Of a stretch of 64,000 nt of DNA, positions 17,718 to 28,412 are shown piece after piece. Each line of letters begins with the position of its first letter. Positions within the stretch are counted from its first letter, which is position 1. The position numbers and the translations under genes were made by a program. The DNA lies in NCBI RefSeq assembly GCF_900108065.1, contig NZ_FNVQ01000004.1, positions 248,001 through 312,000 of the forward strand. The letters are read 5' to 3'. Under the pieces are notes generated by a model. That model saw only the letters and a program-made list of their open reading frames with translations, did not search any database and was not told the origin of the DNA. This DNA comes from Marinobacterium lutimaris. Its GTDB lineage: Bacteria; Pseudomonadota; Gammaproteobacteria; Pseudomonadales; Balneatricaceae.

Positions 17718-18614
17718 CCGGCCTGACTCGTAGAGTTCACGCACCAGGCGCTGCAATTCGCTGCGCCAGGGGCGCTGACGTATACCGAAGGTATTTAAAA
17801 GCTTAGAACATTTGAGTACAGACGAGGCGGGACGTTCCGCGGCCTCGTCTGGCAGATCCTTCGATGTGACCGGCACCAGCTCGCTGACCTTCAGCTGTTC
17901 ATACTGCCGGGCAGCCGCCAGGATCGCTTCGCTGAAACCGTAACGCGTTGTTATCTCGGCGCCACAGTAGTGGTAAGTACCCCAGGCTTCGGCTCCATTC
18001 ACCAGCTGCTGCAATATGGCCATTAGCACCCGCCCTACATCATCCGCAGAGGTGGGACAGCCGCGACGATCATCGGCCGCCACCATCCGCACTTCGCTGC
18101 GCGCCTGCTGCAGTGTTTTCAGCAGGAAATTACTGCCGCTTTCGCTGAACAGCCAGCTGACCCGCAGAATGATATGGCGCGGCAATCGCTGCCTGATATG
18201 TTCCTCGCCCTGCCATTTACTGTCACCGTAGATCCCCAACGGCGCCGCTTCATCCGCTTCGGTATAACCGCTGGCGTAGTGACCATCGAACACGTAATCA
18301 GAGGACAGGTGCAACAGGGGGATCGACATATCACCGCAGATCTCCGCCAGCAGTGCAGGCCCATGCTGATTGGCTTCATACGCCCATTGAGGGTTACGCT
18401 CCGCAGGATCGACACGGTTAAATCCGGCGCAATTGACCACGTAGTCGGGCAGTTCGGCGGCCAACACCTCGCTGACTTTCTCTCGCCGGGTAATATCCAT
18501 CTGCCGTCTGGAGAGCGCAGTGACACTGAAATGGGCATCGTTACGGGTCAGGCGCACCAACGCCTGGCCGATCTGTCCCTCGGCTCCTGTAATAAGGATC
18601 CGGGTCGGTTCCAT
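17655..18614 (-). CDS. RmlD-like NAD(P)-dependent sugar reductase (extended SDR)
   Basis: A 319-residue protein. GAEGQIGQALV near the N-terminus is the Rossmann glycine motif, LSSDYVFDG and YGDSKWQGE give the Ser and YxxxK catalytic elements, and the arrangement matches dTDP-4-dehydrorhamnose reductase (RmlD) and related enzymes. No rmlA, rmlB or rmlC is nearby, so the substrate is uncertain. The ATG at 18612-18614 gives MEPTRILITGAEGQIG; an in-frame upstream start at 18707 would add 31 unconserved residues. Neither start has a strong ribosome site. The 3' end overlaps the SirB gene by 63 bp in antisense. Confidence 0.75.
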   Translation of the reverse strand: MEPTRILITGAEGQIGQALVRLTRNDAHFSVTALSRRQMDITRREKVSEVLAAELPDYVVNCAGFNRVDPAERNPQWAYEANQHGPALLAEICGDMSIPLLHLSSDYVFDGHYASGYTEADEAAPLGIYGDSKWQGEEHIRQRLPRHIILRVSWLFSESGSNFLLKTLQQARSEVRMVAADDRRGCPTSADDVGRVLMAILQQLVNGAEAWGTYHYCGAEITTRYGFSEAILAAARQYEQLKVSELVPVTSKDLPDEAAERPASSVLKCSKLLNTFGIRQRPWRSELQRLVRELYESGRLEQAQSRGVGAGDADQVAEA

Positions 18615-18779
18615 ATAAAATTGAGACACGCTCTGCAAAACGTTCGCTCTCTCCTGAAAACCTTGCAACCTGAAAGACGGTACGGGATCAGCGACACCTG
18701 CCAGCACCGGCTTTCATACTACTAGAAAGCCTTGGGGCGATCATTGAATTTACCGCCGGATTAGACGCAGTTATCGGCG

Positions 18780-18803
18780 CTCTGCTACTGAACAATAGCA
18801 GAG
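18780..18803. other. Hairpin after the MFS transporter gene
   Basis: CTCTGCTA (18780-18787) and TAGCAGAG (18796-18803) form a perfect 8-bp stem with an 8-nt loop, just past the MFS stop at 18813. There is no T-run on either strand, so I do not call it an intrinsic terminator. Confidence 0.4.
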
Positions 18804-18812
18804 ACTATGCAG

Positions 18813-20018
18813 TTACTGCTGTTGCTGATTTAGCGCCCCATTACGGCAGAAAAACCACAGCACGAGGGCACAAAGCGTGAGCAGAATCTCACCCATTGAG
18901 ATCGCATGCCAGCCACCCACCGACCAGAGCAATCCGGCCAACGCAGACCCTATCGCACCACCTGCGAAATTACAGACGATGAACGCAGTGTTCAACCGGC
19001 TTCGAGAAGCACTGTCCACCGTCATCAGACGCGACTGGTTAAGCACATTCATCCCCTGGATAGCCACATCCAGCAGAATAACCGCGATCAAAATCAGCAG
19101 TATCGATTCTGCGCCTAAATCAGCCAGTATTAGCGACACCAGCAACAGCAGCAGAAAAATACCGGTGGCAGGCACCGAAAGGCCCCGGTCATGCAGTCCG
19201 CCGCAGCGTCTTGCGGCTACCGCGCCAGTAAGGCCGGCCAGGCCTACCAGCCCTATCTGACCTGCGCTGTAGCCGTATGGCGCGCTACTGAGCAGAAAGG
19301 TAAGCCCGGTCCAGAACAGCGTAAATACGGCGAACATCATCGCGCCCAGCAACAATGTCACCTGCACACTGGGATACTTTGCCACGATGGTAAACACGGA
19401 TTTCAACAAGCCGAGATACCCTAGCGTTTGCCGGCGCTCTATCTGCGGCAGTGTTCTTCTCATAACGAGTGCCAACAGCACTGTAACCACCGCCGCTGCA
19501 ATATAGATAGCCCGCCATCCCAACAGATCAGCCATCAGTCCACTGATGGTTCGCGACGCCAGGATTCCGATCAGAATGCCCGAAACAATCATCCCGATAA
19601 GTCGACTGCGTTCTCTATCGCCTGCCAGATCACTGGCCAGAGGAATAAGCAGCTGACCCGAAACCGTGCTGAAGCCCACCAGCATTAACGCTGCCAGCAG
19701 CAGAGGGAAACTTGGAGCGAATGCACTCAAGATAAGCGCAGCGGCGGAGCAAAGCATGACAGCCGGTATAAACCGACGCCTGTCGACCACATCACCCAGG
19801 GGTACGAGGAAAAAAATGCCAAGCGCGTAGCCGATCTGGGTCGCCGTCACCAGCAAACCGGCAGACCCCGTCGACACCTCAAAAGCGTCGGCGATGTAAT
19901 CAAGCAGCGGCTGCGCCCAGTACAGATTGCCAACGGCCGCCCCTGAAGCCACGGCAAACAACAGGGCCTGGGATCCGGTCATTGCCGGCGTGACTTCGAC
20001 ACTATTGTTCTTGGACAT
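18813..20018 (-). CDS. MFS family transporter (drug/metabolite efflux type)
   Basis: A 401-residue inner-membrane protein with about 12 hydrophobic helices. The GDVVDRRR segment after helix 2 is the conserved MFS loop motif and NLYWAQPLLDYIA near the start is typical of the E. coli YgaY-type subgroup. It probably exports a small molecule by proton antiport; the substrate cannot be inferred. I prefer the ATG at 20016-20018 because the upstream GAG is at better spacing than for the GTG one codon earlier. It appears monocistronic. Confidence 0.8.
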   Translation of the reverse strand: MSKNNSVEVTPAMTGSQALLFAVASGAAVGNLYWAQPLLDYIADAFEVSTGSAGLLVTATQIGYALGIFFLVPLGDVVDRRRFIPAVMLCSAAALILSAFAPSFPLLLAALMLVGFSTVSGQLLIPLASDLAGDRERSRLIGMIVSGILIGILASRTISGLMADLLGWRAIYIAAAVVTVLLALVMRRTLPQIERRQTLGYLGLLKSVFTIVAKYPSVQVTLLLGAMMFAVFTLFWTGLTFLLSSAPYGYSAGQIGLVGLAGLTGAVAARRCGGLHDRGLSVPATGIFLLLLLVSLILADLGAESILLILIAVILLDVAIQGMNVLNQSRLMTVDSASRSRLNTAFIVCNFAGGAIGSALAGLLWSVGGWHAISMGEILLTLCALVLWFFCRNGALNQQQQ

Positions 20019-20166
20019 CACTTGCTCAATATTGAATTAAACAAATAATGTAACAGCCACTACATTCTGCTTGTAGCCCTCGGTAACACATATCCCCTAT
20101 TAGCGGGATTCATAACCCGGGGGTCGGATTCAGGCTGCGTTAGCTGGTCAACACGTTATTCAGGCA

Positions 20167-20197
20167 CAAAAAACCGGGCATCAGAGCCCGGCTTTTT
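20167..20197 (-). terminator. Intrinsic terminator after ssb
   Basis: CCGGGC (20174-20179) and GCCCGG (20186-20191) form a GC stem with a 6-nt loop. On the minus strand it is followed by a run of T (A-run at 20168-20173). It lies about 75 bp after the ssb stop. T-runs on both sides could make it bidirectional. Confidence 0.85.
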
Positions 20198-20270
20198 ACC
20201 GCTATCCTTTCTTCCTCGACAGGAACTGCTGCTGCCCCGAGTTCGGAGCCCTGCAGCCAATTCCGAAGGA

Positions 20271-20783
20271 TTAGAACGGGATATCGTCGTCGAAGGAGTC
20301 CATATCCGGTGCCGGCGGCTGCTGGGGCTGCTGCTGAGGCGCAGGCGCCGGGCGCTGCTGCTGACGCGGCTGACCACCTTGCGGCTGTCCCTGGGGCTGA
20401 CCGTAACCCATCGGATCCGGCTGCGAATAACCACCGCTGTCACCGCCGCGGCCGTCTAGCATCTGCATTTCGCTAGCGACAATCTCGGTGGTGTAGCGAT
20501 CCTGACCGTCCTGGCCCTGCCACTTACGGGTACGCAGTGAACCTTCCACGTAGACCTTGGAACCTTTGCGCAGGTACTCACCGGCAATCTCGGCCAGGCG
20601 GTTGAAGAATACGACCCGGTGCCACTCGGTGCGCTCCTGCTGCTGACCGGACTGACGGTCCTTCCAGGACTCGCTGGTCGCCAGGGTTACGTTAGTCACC
20701 GCGTTACCTGAGGGCATGTAGCGTACTTCAGGGTCGCCCCCCAGATTACCGACCAGAATTACTTTGTTGATGCCACGCGCCAT
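20271..20783 (-). CDS. ssb: Single-stranded DNA-binding protein SSB
   Basis: A 170-residue protein: N-terminal OB fold (about residues 1-110, starting [15 protein letters not shown] with WKDRQSG and EWHRVV blocks), then a Gly/Gln/Pro-rich disordered linker, then the acidic tip DDDIPF that recruits repair and replication proteins. The ATG at 20781-20783 has a GGAG site 7 bp upstream; an in-frame start four codons earlier is less likely. It is divergent from uvrA, a common arrangement in gammaproteobacteria. Both act in DNA repair. Confidence 0.97.
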   Translation of the reverse strand: MARGINKVILVGNLGGDPEVRYMPSGNAVTNVTLATSESWKDRQSGQQQERTEWHRVVFFNRLAEIAGEYLRKGSKVYVEGSLRTRKWQGQDGQDRYTTEIVASEMQMLDGRGGDSGGYSQPDPMGYGQPQGQPQGGQPRQQQRPAPAPQQQPQQPPAPDMDSFDDDIPF

Positions 20784-20945
20784 CTCTATCTCCAATTTTG
20801 CGGTATTTGTTCATAACTCATGTTCGCCGGAAACTCCGTTTCCCGAACGGAACGCGCTATGCGCAGAATAACACAGCCAGCCGGTTTAAGCCGCCCTCTC
20901 TGAACGCTTATACTAGCGGTTTTGCTCAATCTGGCCGGAGCGCTC
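20784..20945 (+). promoter_or_regulatory. ssb-uvrA divergent promoter region
   Basis: A 162-bp intergenic region. On the plus strand TATACT (20909-20914) is a good -10 for uvrA, but the -35 near 20885-20890 (TTTAAG) is poor. In E. coli this region carries a LexA box. Here the nearest CTG-N10 match (20900-20916) ends in CTA instead of CAG, so SOS control is not supported by the sequence. Confidence 0.4.
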
Positions 20946-23765
20946 ATGGACAAGATTCTGGTACGCGGGGCTCGTACCCACAACCTGAAGAACATCGATC
21001 TGGATATCCCCCGAGACAAACTGATCGTCATCACCGGTTTGTCCGGATCAGGCAAATCATCGCTTGCCTTCGACACGCTTTACGCCGAGGGCCAGCGACG
21101 CTATGTGGAATCACTTTCCACCTATGCGCGGCAGTTCCTGTCGATGATGGAAAAGCCTGATGTGGACCACATTGAGGGGCTATCACCCGCGATCTCCATT
21201 GAGCAGAAATCCACCTCGCACAACCCGCGCTCCACCGTTGGCACCATTACCGAGATCTATGATTACCTGCGCCTGCTGTTCGCCCGTGCCGGCGAACCAC
21301 GCTGCCCAGACCATGATCTGCCGCTGTCGGCACAGACGATCAGCCAGATGGTCGACCAGGTGCTGGGCCTGCCGGAAGGGAGCAAACTGATGCTACTGGC
21401 TCCGGTGGTCCAGGGCCGCAAGGGCGAACACCTGCATACACTGGCAGACCTGCGTGCCCAGGGCTTTGTCCGCGCCCGCATTAACGGCATCGTCGTTGAT
21501 CTCGATGAAGCACCTAGCCTGGATAAGAACAAAAAGCACAACATCGAAGTGGTCGTTGACCGCTTCAAGGTCCGAGACGACCTGCAGACCCGCCTTGCGG
21601 AGTCCTTCGAGACCGCGTTGAATCTAACCGATGGTATGGCAACCGTCGCCTGGATGGATGACGATAACGAGGAACTGGTCTTTTCGTCCCGCTTCGCCTG
21701 CCCCAAGTGCGGCCACGCCATTCATGAACTCGAACCTAGGATGTTCTCGTTCAACAACCCGCACGGTGCCTGTCCCAGCTGTGACGGCCTGGGTGTACGT
21801 CAGTACTTCGATCCCGCAAAAGTCGTGCAGGACTCCAGCCTGACTCTTTCCGAGGGGGCCATACGCGGCTGGGACCGCCGTTCGCTTTACTACTATCAGC
21901 AGTTGAAGGCCGTGGCCAAGCACTTCAGCTTCGATATGGACACTCCCTTCGCCGAACTGGACAGCAAACACCGCAAGATCATTCTCGAAGGCAGCGGCAA
22001 GGTTGAGGTTCCCTTCGAATACGTCAACGATCGCGGTACGGTCGTCACCAAGTCTCATGTGTTCGAAGGCGTGCTGAACAACTTGGAGCGTCGCTACCGC
22101 GAGACCGAGTCTGAAATGGTGCGCGAGGATCTGGCCAAGTTCCTTAACATGCAGCCCTGCCCGAGCTGCCACGGCACCCGTCTGCGCCGTGATGCTCGCC
22201 ACGTATACATAGACGAACGTACCCTGCCCGAGCTGGTGCACCTGCCCATAGGCTCAGCCTCAGACTATTTCGAAGGTCTGAAACTCAGCGGCAAACAGGG
22301 CGAGATCGCCGAGAAGATTCTGAAAGAGATCCGTGAACGGCTCTCGTTCCTCGTCAATGTAGGTCTCGACTACCTATCCTTAGAGCGCAGTGCAGAGACC
22401 CTGTCCGGCGGCGAGGCTCAGCGTATCCGGCTAGCAAGCCAGATTGGCGCGGGCCTTGTTGGCGTCATGTACATTCTTGATGAGCCTTCCATCGGTCTGC
22501 ATCAGCGCGATAACGAACGTCTACTGAAGACCCTTGAGCACCTGCGTGATCTGGGCAATACCGTTATCGTTGTCGAGCATGATGAGGACGCGATCCGTAT
22601 GGCCGACTGGGTGATCGATATCGGCCCAGGCGCCGGCGTGCATGGCGGCCAAGTGATTGCCGATGGCATCCCCGCCGAGGTGATGGCCTGTGAAGATTCC
22701 ATGACTGGCCAGTATCTTTCAGGTACACGCCGTATCGAGATACCCAAGCAGCGTAACCCCCGCGATCCGAAGCGCGTACTGCGTCTTGAAGGTGCCAGTG
22801 GCAACAACCTGAAGGATGTGACCCTGGAGCTTCCCGTCGGACTGTTCACCTGCATCACCGGCGTTTCCGGGTCCGGTAAGTCCACGCTGATCAACAATAC
22901 GCTGTTCCCGGTCGCCGCCACCGAACTCAACAAAGCCACGACCCTGGAGCATGCGCCGTACAAAAAGATTGAGGGACTTGATCATTTCGACAAGGTGATC
23001 GATATCGACCAAAGCCCGATCGGTCGTACACCGCGCTCTAACCCGGCGACCTACACTGGCATTTTCACCCAGGTGCGCGAGCTCTTTGCCGGCACCCAGG
23101 AAGCACGCTCCCGCGGCTACAAACCGGGACGATTCAGCTTCAACGTCAAGGGCGGCCGCTGTGAGGCCTGTCAGGGCGATGGCGTGATCAAGGTGGAGAT
23201 GCACTTCCTGCCAGATATTTACGTTCCCTGTGACGTCTGTAAGGGCAAGCGCTACAACCGTGAAACCCTGGATGTTAAATACAAGGGCAAGAACATCAAT
23301 GAAGTCCTTGAATTGACCGTGGAGGACGCACGCGAGTTCTTCGACGCAATACCCGCGCTGGCTCGCAGACTACAGACCCTGATCGATGTGGGCCTGAGCT
23401 ACATCCGCCTGGGCCAGGCAGCCACTACCCTATCCGGTGGTGAGGCGCAGCGCGTCAAACTGGCGCGGGAGCTATCCAAGCGCGATACCGGCAAGACGCT
23501 TTATATCCTCGACGAGCCCACTACCGGTCTGCATTTCTACGATATCGCCCAGCTGCTCAGCGTTCTCGATCGCCTGCGCGACCACGGCAACACTATCGTT
23601 GTAATTGAACACAACCTGGATGTGATCAAAACCGCCGACTGGTTGATCGACCTCGGCCCGGAAGGTGGCAGCGGCGGCGGCGAGATTATCGCCACCGGCA
23701 CACCCGAAGAGGTAGCGCAGAACCCTATTTCTCATACCGGGCGCTTCCTCAAGCCAATGCTCTAA
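20946..23765 (+). CDS. uvrA: Excinuclease ABC subunit UvrA
   Basis: A 939-residue damage-recognition ATPase of nucleotide excision repair, almost exactly the E. coli length (940). The first Walker A is GLSGSGKSS (Lys37) and the second is GVSGSGKST near residue 643. Two zinc modules are visible (CPKCGH...CPSC and CEACQG...CDVC), and two ABC signature segments read LSGGEAQR. The ATG at 20946 gives [18 protein letters not shown], with GGAG 7 bp upstream; an in-frame start at 20922 is less likely. It is the only long plus-strand gene in the first half of the window. Confidence 0.98.
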   Translation: MDKILVRGARTHNLKNIDLDIPRDKLIVITGLSGSGKSSLAFDTLYAEGQRRYVESLSTYARQFLSMMEKPDVDHIEGLSPAISIEQKSTSHNPRSTVGTITEIYDYLRLLFARAGEPRCPDHDLPLSAQTISQMVDQVLGLPEGSKLMLLAPVVQGRKGEHLHTLADLRAQGFVRARINGIVVDLDEAPSLDKNKKHNIEVVVDRFKVRDDLQTRLAESFETALNLTDGMATVAWMDDDNEELVFSSRFACPKCGHAIHELEPRMFSFNNPHGACPSCDGLGVRQYFDPAKVVQDSSLTLSEGAIRGWDRRSLYYYQQLKAVAKHFSFDMDTPFAELDSKHRKIILEGSGKVEVPFEYVNDRGTVVTKSHVFEGVLNNLERRYRETESEMVREDLAKFLNMQPCPSCHGTRLRRDARHVYIDERTLPELVHLPIGSASDYFEGLKLSGKQGEIAEKILKEIRERLSFLVNVGLDYLSLERSAETLSGGEAQRIRLASQIGAGLVGVMYILDEPSIGLHQRDNERLLKTLEHLRDLGNTVIVVEHDEDAIRMADWVIDIGPGAGVHGGQVIADGIPAEVMACEDSMTGQYLSGTRRIEIPKQRNPRDPKRVLRLEGASGNNLKDVTLELPVGLFTCITGVSGSGKSTLINNTLFPVAATELNKATTLEHAPYKKIEGLDHFDKVIDIDQSPIGRTPRSNPATYTGIFTQVRELFAGTQEARSRGYKPGRFSFNVKGGRCEACQGDGVIKVEMHFLPDIYVPCDVCKGKRYNRETLDVKYKGKNINEVLELTVEDAREFFDAIPALARRLQTLIDVGLSYIRLGQAATTLSGGEAQRVKLARELSKRDTGKTLYILDEPTTGLHFYDIAQLLSVLDRLRDHGNTIVVIEHNLDVIKTADWLIDLGPEGGSGGGEIIATGTPEEVAQNPISHTGRFLKPML

Positions 23766-23784
23766 ACCGACACTGTAAAGAACC

Positions 23785-23819
23785 GCTGGCCAGAGGCACC
23801 CCCTGCCTTTCTGGCCAGC
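23785..23819 (+). other. Hairpin after uvrA
   Basis: GCTGGCCAG (23785-23793) pairs perfectly with CTGGCCAGC (23811-23819), and the inner bases AGGCA/TGCCT extend the stem. It begins 20 bp after the uvrA stop. No T-run follows, so termination of uvrA may instead use the bidirectional hairpin at 23884-23916. Confidence 0.45.
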
Positions 23820-23883
23820 TTCAGCGACAGTGGCAATGCTGTATGTGAAAACCCAGAATCTGGCACCGCTGAATTTGAGACAC

Positions 23884-23916
23884 AAAAAAACCCGATCCGT
23901 AAGGATCGGGTTTTTT
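23884..23916 (-). terminator. Bidirectional terminator between uvrA and rplQ
   Basis: CCCGATCC (23891-23898) and GGATCGGG (23903-23910) form a perfect stem with a GTAA loop, flanked by seven A and six T. It can end the alpha operon on the minus strand and uvrA on the plus strand. Confidence 0.93.
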
Positions 23917-23938
23917 ATTGGTGGCCAGGCCGTGAGGA

Positions 23939-24331
23939 TTAGTCTTCAGACTCTTCCACAACAGCTGCACCAGCCGCGCGGTCAACCAGCTCAACGTAAG
24001 CCATCGGCGCGTTGTCGCCGGCGCGGTAACCGCATTTCAGAATGCGGATGTAACCACCCGGGCGGTTCGCGTAACGCGGGCCCAGTTCGTTGAACAGCTT
24101 GCCCACAGCCTCAGGGCTGCGAGTGCGCGAGAATGCCAGACGACGATTCGCTACGGAATCAGTCTTTGACAGAGTGATCAGCGGCTCAGCAAAGCGGCGC
24201 AGTTCTTTAGCTTTAGGCAGAGTGGTCTTGATCAGTTCGTGTTCGAACAGAGACACTGCCATGTTTTTGAACATCGCCTTGCGGTGCGCACTTGTACGAT
24301 TAAAGTGTCGACCAGATTTACGATGACGCAT
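23939..24331 (-). CDS. rplQ: 50S ribosomal protein L17
   Basis: A 130-residue protein beginning [12 protein letters not shown], the L17 signature, with [14 protein letters not shown] in the middle and an acidic tail ending EESED. L17 sits near the polypeptide exit tunnel of the 50S subunit. It is the last gene of the alpha operon, after rpoA, and is followed by a strong terminator. Its length is close to E. coli (127). Confidence 0.98.
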   Translation of the reverse strand: MRHRKSGRHFNRTSAHRKAMFKNMAVSLFEHELIKTTLPKAKELRRFAEPLITLSKTDSVANRRLAFSRTRSPEAVGKLFNELGPRYANRPGGYIRILKCGYRAGDNAPMAYVELVDRAAGAAVVEESED

Positions 24332-24370
24332 TTTCTAAATCCTTTGCAACTTAGGGTTAGAAGCCAGACC

Positions 24371-25375
24371 TTAAGAGGCCGCCTTGTCGTCGCCCTTGAG
24401 GCTGGCTGGCGGCCAGTTCTCAAGACGCATTCCCAGAGACAGACCTTTGGACGCCAGCACGTCCTTGATCTCGGTCAGGGACTTCTTGCCCAAGTTAGGA
24501 GTCTTCAGCAGCTCTACTTCGGTGCGCTGGATCAGATCACCGATGTAATAGATCTGCTCTGCTTTCAGACAGTTAGCGGAACGAACGGTCAGCTCAAGGT
24601 CATCAACCGGGCGCAGCAGAACCGGGTCGATTTCCGGCTCAGCCGGCTCAGACTTGGTCTGTTCGCTTGCATCTTCGAGGTCAACGAACACTGCGAGCTG
24701 CTGCTGCAGAATGGTCGCCGCACGACGGATGCATTCTTCCGGGTCGATAGTACCGTTGGACTCGATATCAATAACGAGTTTATCCAGGTCGGTACGCTGC
24801 TCGACACGCGCGCTCTCTACTGCGTAAGAAACACGCAGTACCGGGCTGTACGTCGCGTCGAGCTGCAGACGACCAATAGCACGAGTTTCATCGTCCTCGC
24901 TGATACGGGCATCTGCTGGCACGTAGCCGCGACCGCGACTAACCGTCAGGTGCATATTCAGGTTTGCGCCACTGTTGAGATGAGCAATCACGTGATCCGG
25001 ATTGGCAACTTCAACATCCTGAGTCAGCTGGATATCACCAGCTGTCACAGGACCGGGCTCGGACTTGCTAAGAGTCAGCACCGCTTCATCTGCATTGTGC
25101 AGCAGAATGGCAACACCCTTGAGATTCAGAAGGATCTCAATGACATCCTCCTGCACCCCTTCGATGCTGCTGTATTCGTGCAGCACACCATCAATCTCTG
25201 CTTCCGTGATGGCACAGCCAGGCATGGAAGAGAGCAGAATACGGCGCAGCGCATTGCCCAGAGTATGACCGAATCCACGCTCAAGCGGCTCGAGAGTCAC
25301 TTTGGCACGTGTCTTACTGATCTCCTGCACGTCGATGTGACGTGGGCTAAGAAACTCGTTTACTGAACGCTGCAT
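24371..25375 (-). CDS. rpoA: RNA polymerase alpha subunit
   Basis: A 334-residue protein. The N-terminal domain (about 1-235) dimerises and nucleates core assembly ([18 protein letters not shown] near residue 32). A flexible acidic linker and a C-terminal domain (about 250-334, with [14 protein letters not shown] and [12 protein letters not shown]) follow, the part that contacts UP elements and activators. I start it at the ATG at 25373-25375 (MQRSVNEFL); a GTG three codons earlier is in frame. It lies between rpsD and rplQ in the alpha operon. Confidence 0.98.
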   Translation of the reverse strand: MQRSVNEFLSPRHIDVQEISKTRAKVTLEPLERGFGHTLGNALRRILLSSMPGCAITEAEIDGVLHEYSSIEGVQEDVIEILLNLKGVAILLHNADEAVLTLSKSEPGPVTAGDIQLTQDVEVANPDHVIAHLNSGANLNMHLTVSRGRGYVPADARISEDDETRAIGRLQLDATYSPVLRVSYAVESARVEQRTDLDKLVIDIESNGTIDPEECIRRAATILQQQLAVFVDLEDASEQTKSEPAEPEIDPVLLRPVDDLELTVRSANCLKAEQIYYIGDLIQRTEVELLKTPNLGKKSLTEIKDVLASKGLSLGMRLENWPPASLKGDDKAAS

Positions 25376-25402
25376 TAGTTCCACCAGTCAAGAGTTCAAG
25401 AA

Positions 25403-26023
25403 TTACTTCGAGTAGAGCTCAACGATCAGGTGCTCGTTGATATCGGCAGACAGATCGCTACGTTCAGGACGTGCCTTGAAGACACCTTCCATTTTCGCAG
25501 TATCTACCTCAACCCACTCAACCGGTGCACGCTGAGCAGCCAGTTCCAGTGCAGCTTTGATGCGCAGCTGGTTTTTAGACTTCTCACGTACCGCGATCAC
25601 GTCACCTTCCTGTACCTGGTAAGAGGGTACATTCACAGACTGACCGTTAACGGTGATCTGACGGTGAGAGACGATCTGACGAGCTTCCGCGCGAGTTGAA
25701 CCGTAACCCATGCGGTAGACGACGTTGTCCAGACGGCTTTCCAGAAGCTGCAGCAGGACTTCACCTGTTGAGCCTTTCTGACGAGCCGCTTCTTTGTAGT
25801 AGCTACGGAACTGGCGTTCCAGAACACCGTAGGTACGACGTACTTTCTGTTTTTCACGCAGCTGCAGACCGTAGTCAGACAGGCGGCCGCGACGGGCGCC
25901 GTGCATTCCCGGTACTGTTTCTGCTTTGCACTTGCTGTCGAGTGCGCGAACACCGCTCTTCAGGAAGAGATCGGTGCCTTCGCGGCGGGACAGCTTGCAC
26001 TTAGGTCCAAGATAACGAGCCAT
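25403..26023 (-). CDS. rpsD: 30S ribosomal protein S4
   Basis: A 206-residue protein, the same length as E. coli S4, beginning [16 protein letters not shown] with the S4 RNA-binding domain ([20 protein letters not shown] near residue 100). It is a primary 16S rRNA binder at the 5' domain and, in E. coli, the translational repressor of the alpha operon. It lacks the four-cysteine zinc knuckle of some S4 proteins. It lies between rpsK and rpoA. Confidence 0.98.
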   Translation of the reverse strand: MARYLGPKCKLSRREGTDLFLKSGVRALDSKCKAETVPGMHGARRGRLSDYGLQLREKQKVRRTYGVLERQFRSYYKEAARQKGSTGEVLLQLLESRLDNVVYRMGYGSTRAEARQIVSHRQITVNGQSVNVPSYQVQEGDVIAVREKSKNQLRIKAALELAAQRAPVEWVEVDTAKMEGVFKARPERSDLSADINEHLIVELYSK

Positions 26024-26038
26024 ATTACTGTCTCCAGA

Positions 26039-26428
26039 TTAAACGCGACGCTTCTTCGGCGGGCGACAGCCGTTGTGCGGAATCGGGGTCACATCGGTGA
26101 TGTTTGTGATCTTGTAGCCGCAGCCGTTCAGAGCGCGAACTGCAGACTCACGACCCGGACCCGGGCCTTTCACAAACACGTCCAGGTTTTTCAGACCGTA
26201 TTCCAGTGCAGCATTACCGGCACGCTCAGCAGCAACCTGCGCAGCGAACGGAGTGCTCTTACGAGAACCACGGAAACCTGAACCACCGGAGGTCGCCCAA
26301 GACAGTGCGTTACCCTGGCGATCGGTGATGGTGATAATTGTGTTGTTAAAAGAGGCGTGGATGTGCGCGAGGCCATCCGCTACCTGCTTTTTAACCTTTT
26401 TACGTGTGCGATTACCTGGCTTTGCCAT
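26039..26428 (-). CDS. rpsK: 30S ribosomal protein S11
   Basis: A 129-residue protein, the E. coli length, with [19 protein letters not shown] and [14 protein letters not shown], and the C-terminal [13 protein letters not shown]. It lines the platform of the 30S subunit near the mRNA exit. Alpha operon, 19 bp after rpsM and 15 bp before rpsD. Confidence 0.98.
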   Translation of the reverse strand: MAKPGNRTRKKVKKQVADGLAHIHASFNNTIITITDRQGNALSWATSGGSGFRGSRKSTPFAAQVAAERAGNAALEYGLKNLDVFVKGPGPGRESAVRALNGCGYKITNITDVTPIPHNGCRPPKKRRV

Positions 26429-26447
26429 ATTCGGAAATTCCTATCGC

Positions 26448-26804
26448 TTACTTACGGATCGGCTTGCGCGGTCCCTTACGGGTGCGAGCATTCGTTTTGC
26501 TGCGCTGACCGCGAACCGGCAGGTTGCGACGGTGACGCAGGCCACGGAAGCAACCCAGGTCCATAAGACGCTTAATGTTCATGTTGACTTCGCGACGCAG
26601 GTCGCCTTCAACTGTCAACTTGGCAATTTCACCACGAACATTATCGAGCTGCTCTTCAGACAGATCACCAACCTTAGTGGTCGGGGCGATGCCGGTAGCA
26701 TCAAGGATCTGCTTAGCAGTCGTGCGGCCAATACCGTAAATGTAAGTCAGAGAAATTACCGCATGCTTATTGTCAGGAATATTGACGCCAGCTATACGGG
26801 CCAT
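26448..26804 (-). CDS. rpsM: 30S ribosomal protein S13
   Basis: A 118-residue protein, as in E. coli, starting [20 protein letters not shown] and ending [12 protein letters not shown], with the [14 protein letters not shown] segment that contacts the tRNA and the 50S B1 bridge. It is the first gene of the alpha operon. A good promoter lies in the 148-bp gap between rpmJ and this gene. Confidence 0.98.
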   Translation of the reverse strand: MARIAGVNIPDNKHAVISLTYIYGIGRTTAKQILDATGIAPTTKVGDLSEEQLDNVRGEIAKLTVEGDLRREVNMNIKRLMDLGCFRGLRHRRNLPVRGQRSKTNARTRKGPRKPIRK

Positions 26805-26883
26805 TCAATGTACTCCATATTTCTGTCCCCGACTGACTAATTGCGGGAACCGTTTTAATCAAATAGTTCGTGGAAGGCGCGCA

Positions 26884-26912
26884 ATACTACACCTTGATCA
26901 TTTTTAAATCAA
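26884..26912 (-). promoter_or_regulatory. Candidate alpha-operon promoter
   Basis: On the minus strand TTGATT (26907-26912), a 17-bp spacer and TAGTAT (26884-26889) are followed by a GC-rich discriminator (TGCGCGCC). It lies about 80 bp upstream of rpsM. GC-rich discriminators are typical of promoters repressed by ppGpp and DksA. The -35/spacer part overlaps a CTTGAT/ATCAAG inverted repeat (26893-26913). Confidence 0.7.
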
Positions 26913-26952
26913 GTCGAGCAGCACAGCCTCCCAACAACCAGCCATTCGTGGA

Positions 26953-27069
26953 TTAACCCTGGCGCTGCTTGTGTCGGGGTTCCACTTTGCAGATCACGCG
27001 CACGGAACCGTTGCGACGTACGATCTTGCAGTTACGGCAAATCTTTTTAACAGACGCGCGTACTTTCAT
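26953..27069 (-). CDS. rpmJ: 50S ribosomal protein L36
   Basis: A 38-residue protein starting [14 protein letters not shown] and ending RHKQRQG. Cys11, Cys14, Cys27 and His33 form the zinc ribbon, so this is the zinc-binding (C+) form. It completes the spc operon, 17 bp after secY, as in E. coli. It is very short but the match to L36 is complete. Confidence 0.97.
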   Translation of the reverse strand: MKVRASVKKICRNCKIVRRNGSVRVICKVEPRHKQRQG

Positions 27070-27086
27070 GATCCACCTCATTAGGC

Positions 27087-28412
27087 TTAGCGCAGGAGAC
27101 CTGCGCCGCCTTTAAGATTCGATTTTTTCATCAGTGATTCGTACTGATGAGACATCAGGTGTGATTGCACCTGAGCCATAAAGTCCATCACCACAACAAC
27201 CACGATCAGCAGAGACGTACCACCGAAGTAGAAGGGTACGTTCCATGCAACGACCAGGAACTGCGGCATCAGTGACACGGCGGTGATATACAGCGCGCCG
27301 AACAGAGTCAGGCGGCTCAACACCGTGTCGATATAGCGTGCGGACTGCTCACCAGGACGGATCCCAGGAATAAAGGCACCTGATTTTTTCAGGTTGTCTG
27401 CCACGTCACGCGGATTGAAAACAATCGCAGTGTAGAAGTAGCAGAAGAACACGATCGCAATTGCAAACAGCAGAATGTACAACGGCTGTCCCGGCCCAAG
27501 AGCCAGAGCCACATCCTGCAGCCAGCCCATGCCTTCACCCTGACCAAACCACTGACCGACTGACGCCGGGAACAGCAGAATACTGGAAGCGAAGATCGGC
27601 GGGATAACGCCGGCCATGTTCACTTTCAGCGGCAGGTGGCTGGACTGAGCGGCATATACGCGGCGACCCTGCTGACGTTTAGCGTAGTTAATGGTGATAC
27701 GGCGCTGGCCGCGTTCCATAAATACGACAAACCCAACAGTCGCCACCGCCATCACAGCGATAGCCAGCAGCGCGAGGATGTTCATATCACCCTGACGCGC
27801 CGCCTCAAAGGACTGACCGATTGCACTGGGCAAGCCGGCCACAATACCTGCGAAGATCAAAATGGAGATACCGTTACCGATCCCCTTCTCAGTGACCTGT
27901 TCACCAAGCCACATCAGGAAGACCGCACCGGCTACCAAAGTCACAACCGCTACGAAGTAGAAGCTGATACTGGCGCTAAACGCCACACCCTGGTTCGCCA
28001 GACCGACCGCCATACCCAGCGACTGCACAGTGGCCAAGACCACCGTTGCATAACGGGTATACTGGTTGATCTTGCGACGACCCGCCTCGCCCTCTTTCTT
28101 CAACTGTTCCAGCGTCGGACTCACAATCGTCATCAACTGCATGATAATAGATGCAGAGATGTACGGCATGATGCCCAGTGCGAGGATCGACATACGCTCC
28201 AACGCACCACCGGAGAACATATTGAACAGGCTCAGGATCGTCCCCTGATTCTGATCAAACAGCGCAGCGAGACGGTCCGGGTTGATACCGGGAACCGGGA
28301 TATGAGCCCCGATCCGGTAAACGATAACCGCAATCAGAACGAAGCGGAGGCGTGCCCAAAGCTCGCCAAGCCCACTCTGATTTCCCGCTGGTATTTGTCC
28401 TTTCTTAGCCAT
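27087..28412 (-). CDS. secY: Protein translocase subunit SecY
   Basis: A 441-residue inner-membrane protein with about ten hydrophobic helices, the core channel of the Sec translocon. It has the typical [21 protein letters not shown] start, and the [14 protein letters not shown] loop that contacts SecA and the ribosome. It lies directly against rplO (no gap) and upstream of rpmJ, as in the E. coli spc operon. SecE is encoded at 53949 in the same window. Confidence 0.98.
   Translation of the reverse strand: MAKKGQIPAGNQSGLGELWARLRFVLIAVIVYRIGAHIPVPGINPDRLAALFDQNQGTILSLFNMFSGGALERMSILALGIMPYISASIIMQLMTIVSPTLEQLKKEGEAGRRKINQYTRYATVVLATVQSLGMAVGLANQGVAFSASISFYFVAVVTLVAGAVFLMWLGEQVTEKGIGNGISILIFAGIVAGLPSAIGQSFEAARQGDMNILALLAIAVMAVATVGFVVFMERGQRRITINYAKRQQGRRVYAAQSSHLPLKVNMAGVIPPIFASSILLFPASVGQWFGQGEGMGWLQDVALALGPGQPLYILLFAIAIVFFCYFYTAIVFNPRDVADNLKKSGAFIPGIRPGEQSARYIDTVLSRLTLFGALYITAVSLMPQFLVVAWNVPFYFGGTSLLIVVVVVMDFMAQVQSHLMSHQYESLMKKSNLKGGAGLLR

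Noticed and set aside
18780..18803. Intrinsic terminator for the MFS gene
   Set aside because: The stem is perfect but no T-run follows on either strand, so I list it only as a hairpin.
20900..20916. LexA (SOS) box upstream of uvrA
   Set aside because: CTG-N10 is followed by CTA instead of CAG, and the inner AT-rich pattern is missing.
24239..25366. A 375-residue plus-strand open frame opposite rpoA
   Set aside because: It is the complement of rpoA and the start of rplQ, which are certain genes.
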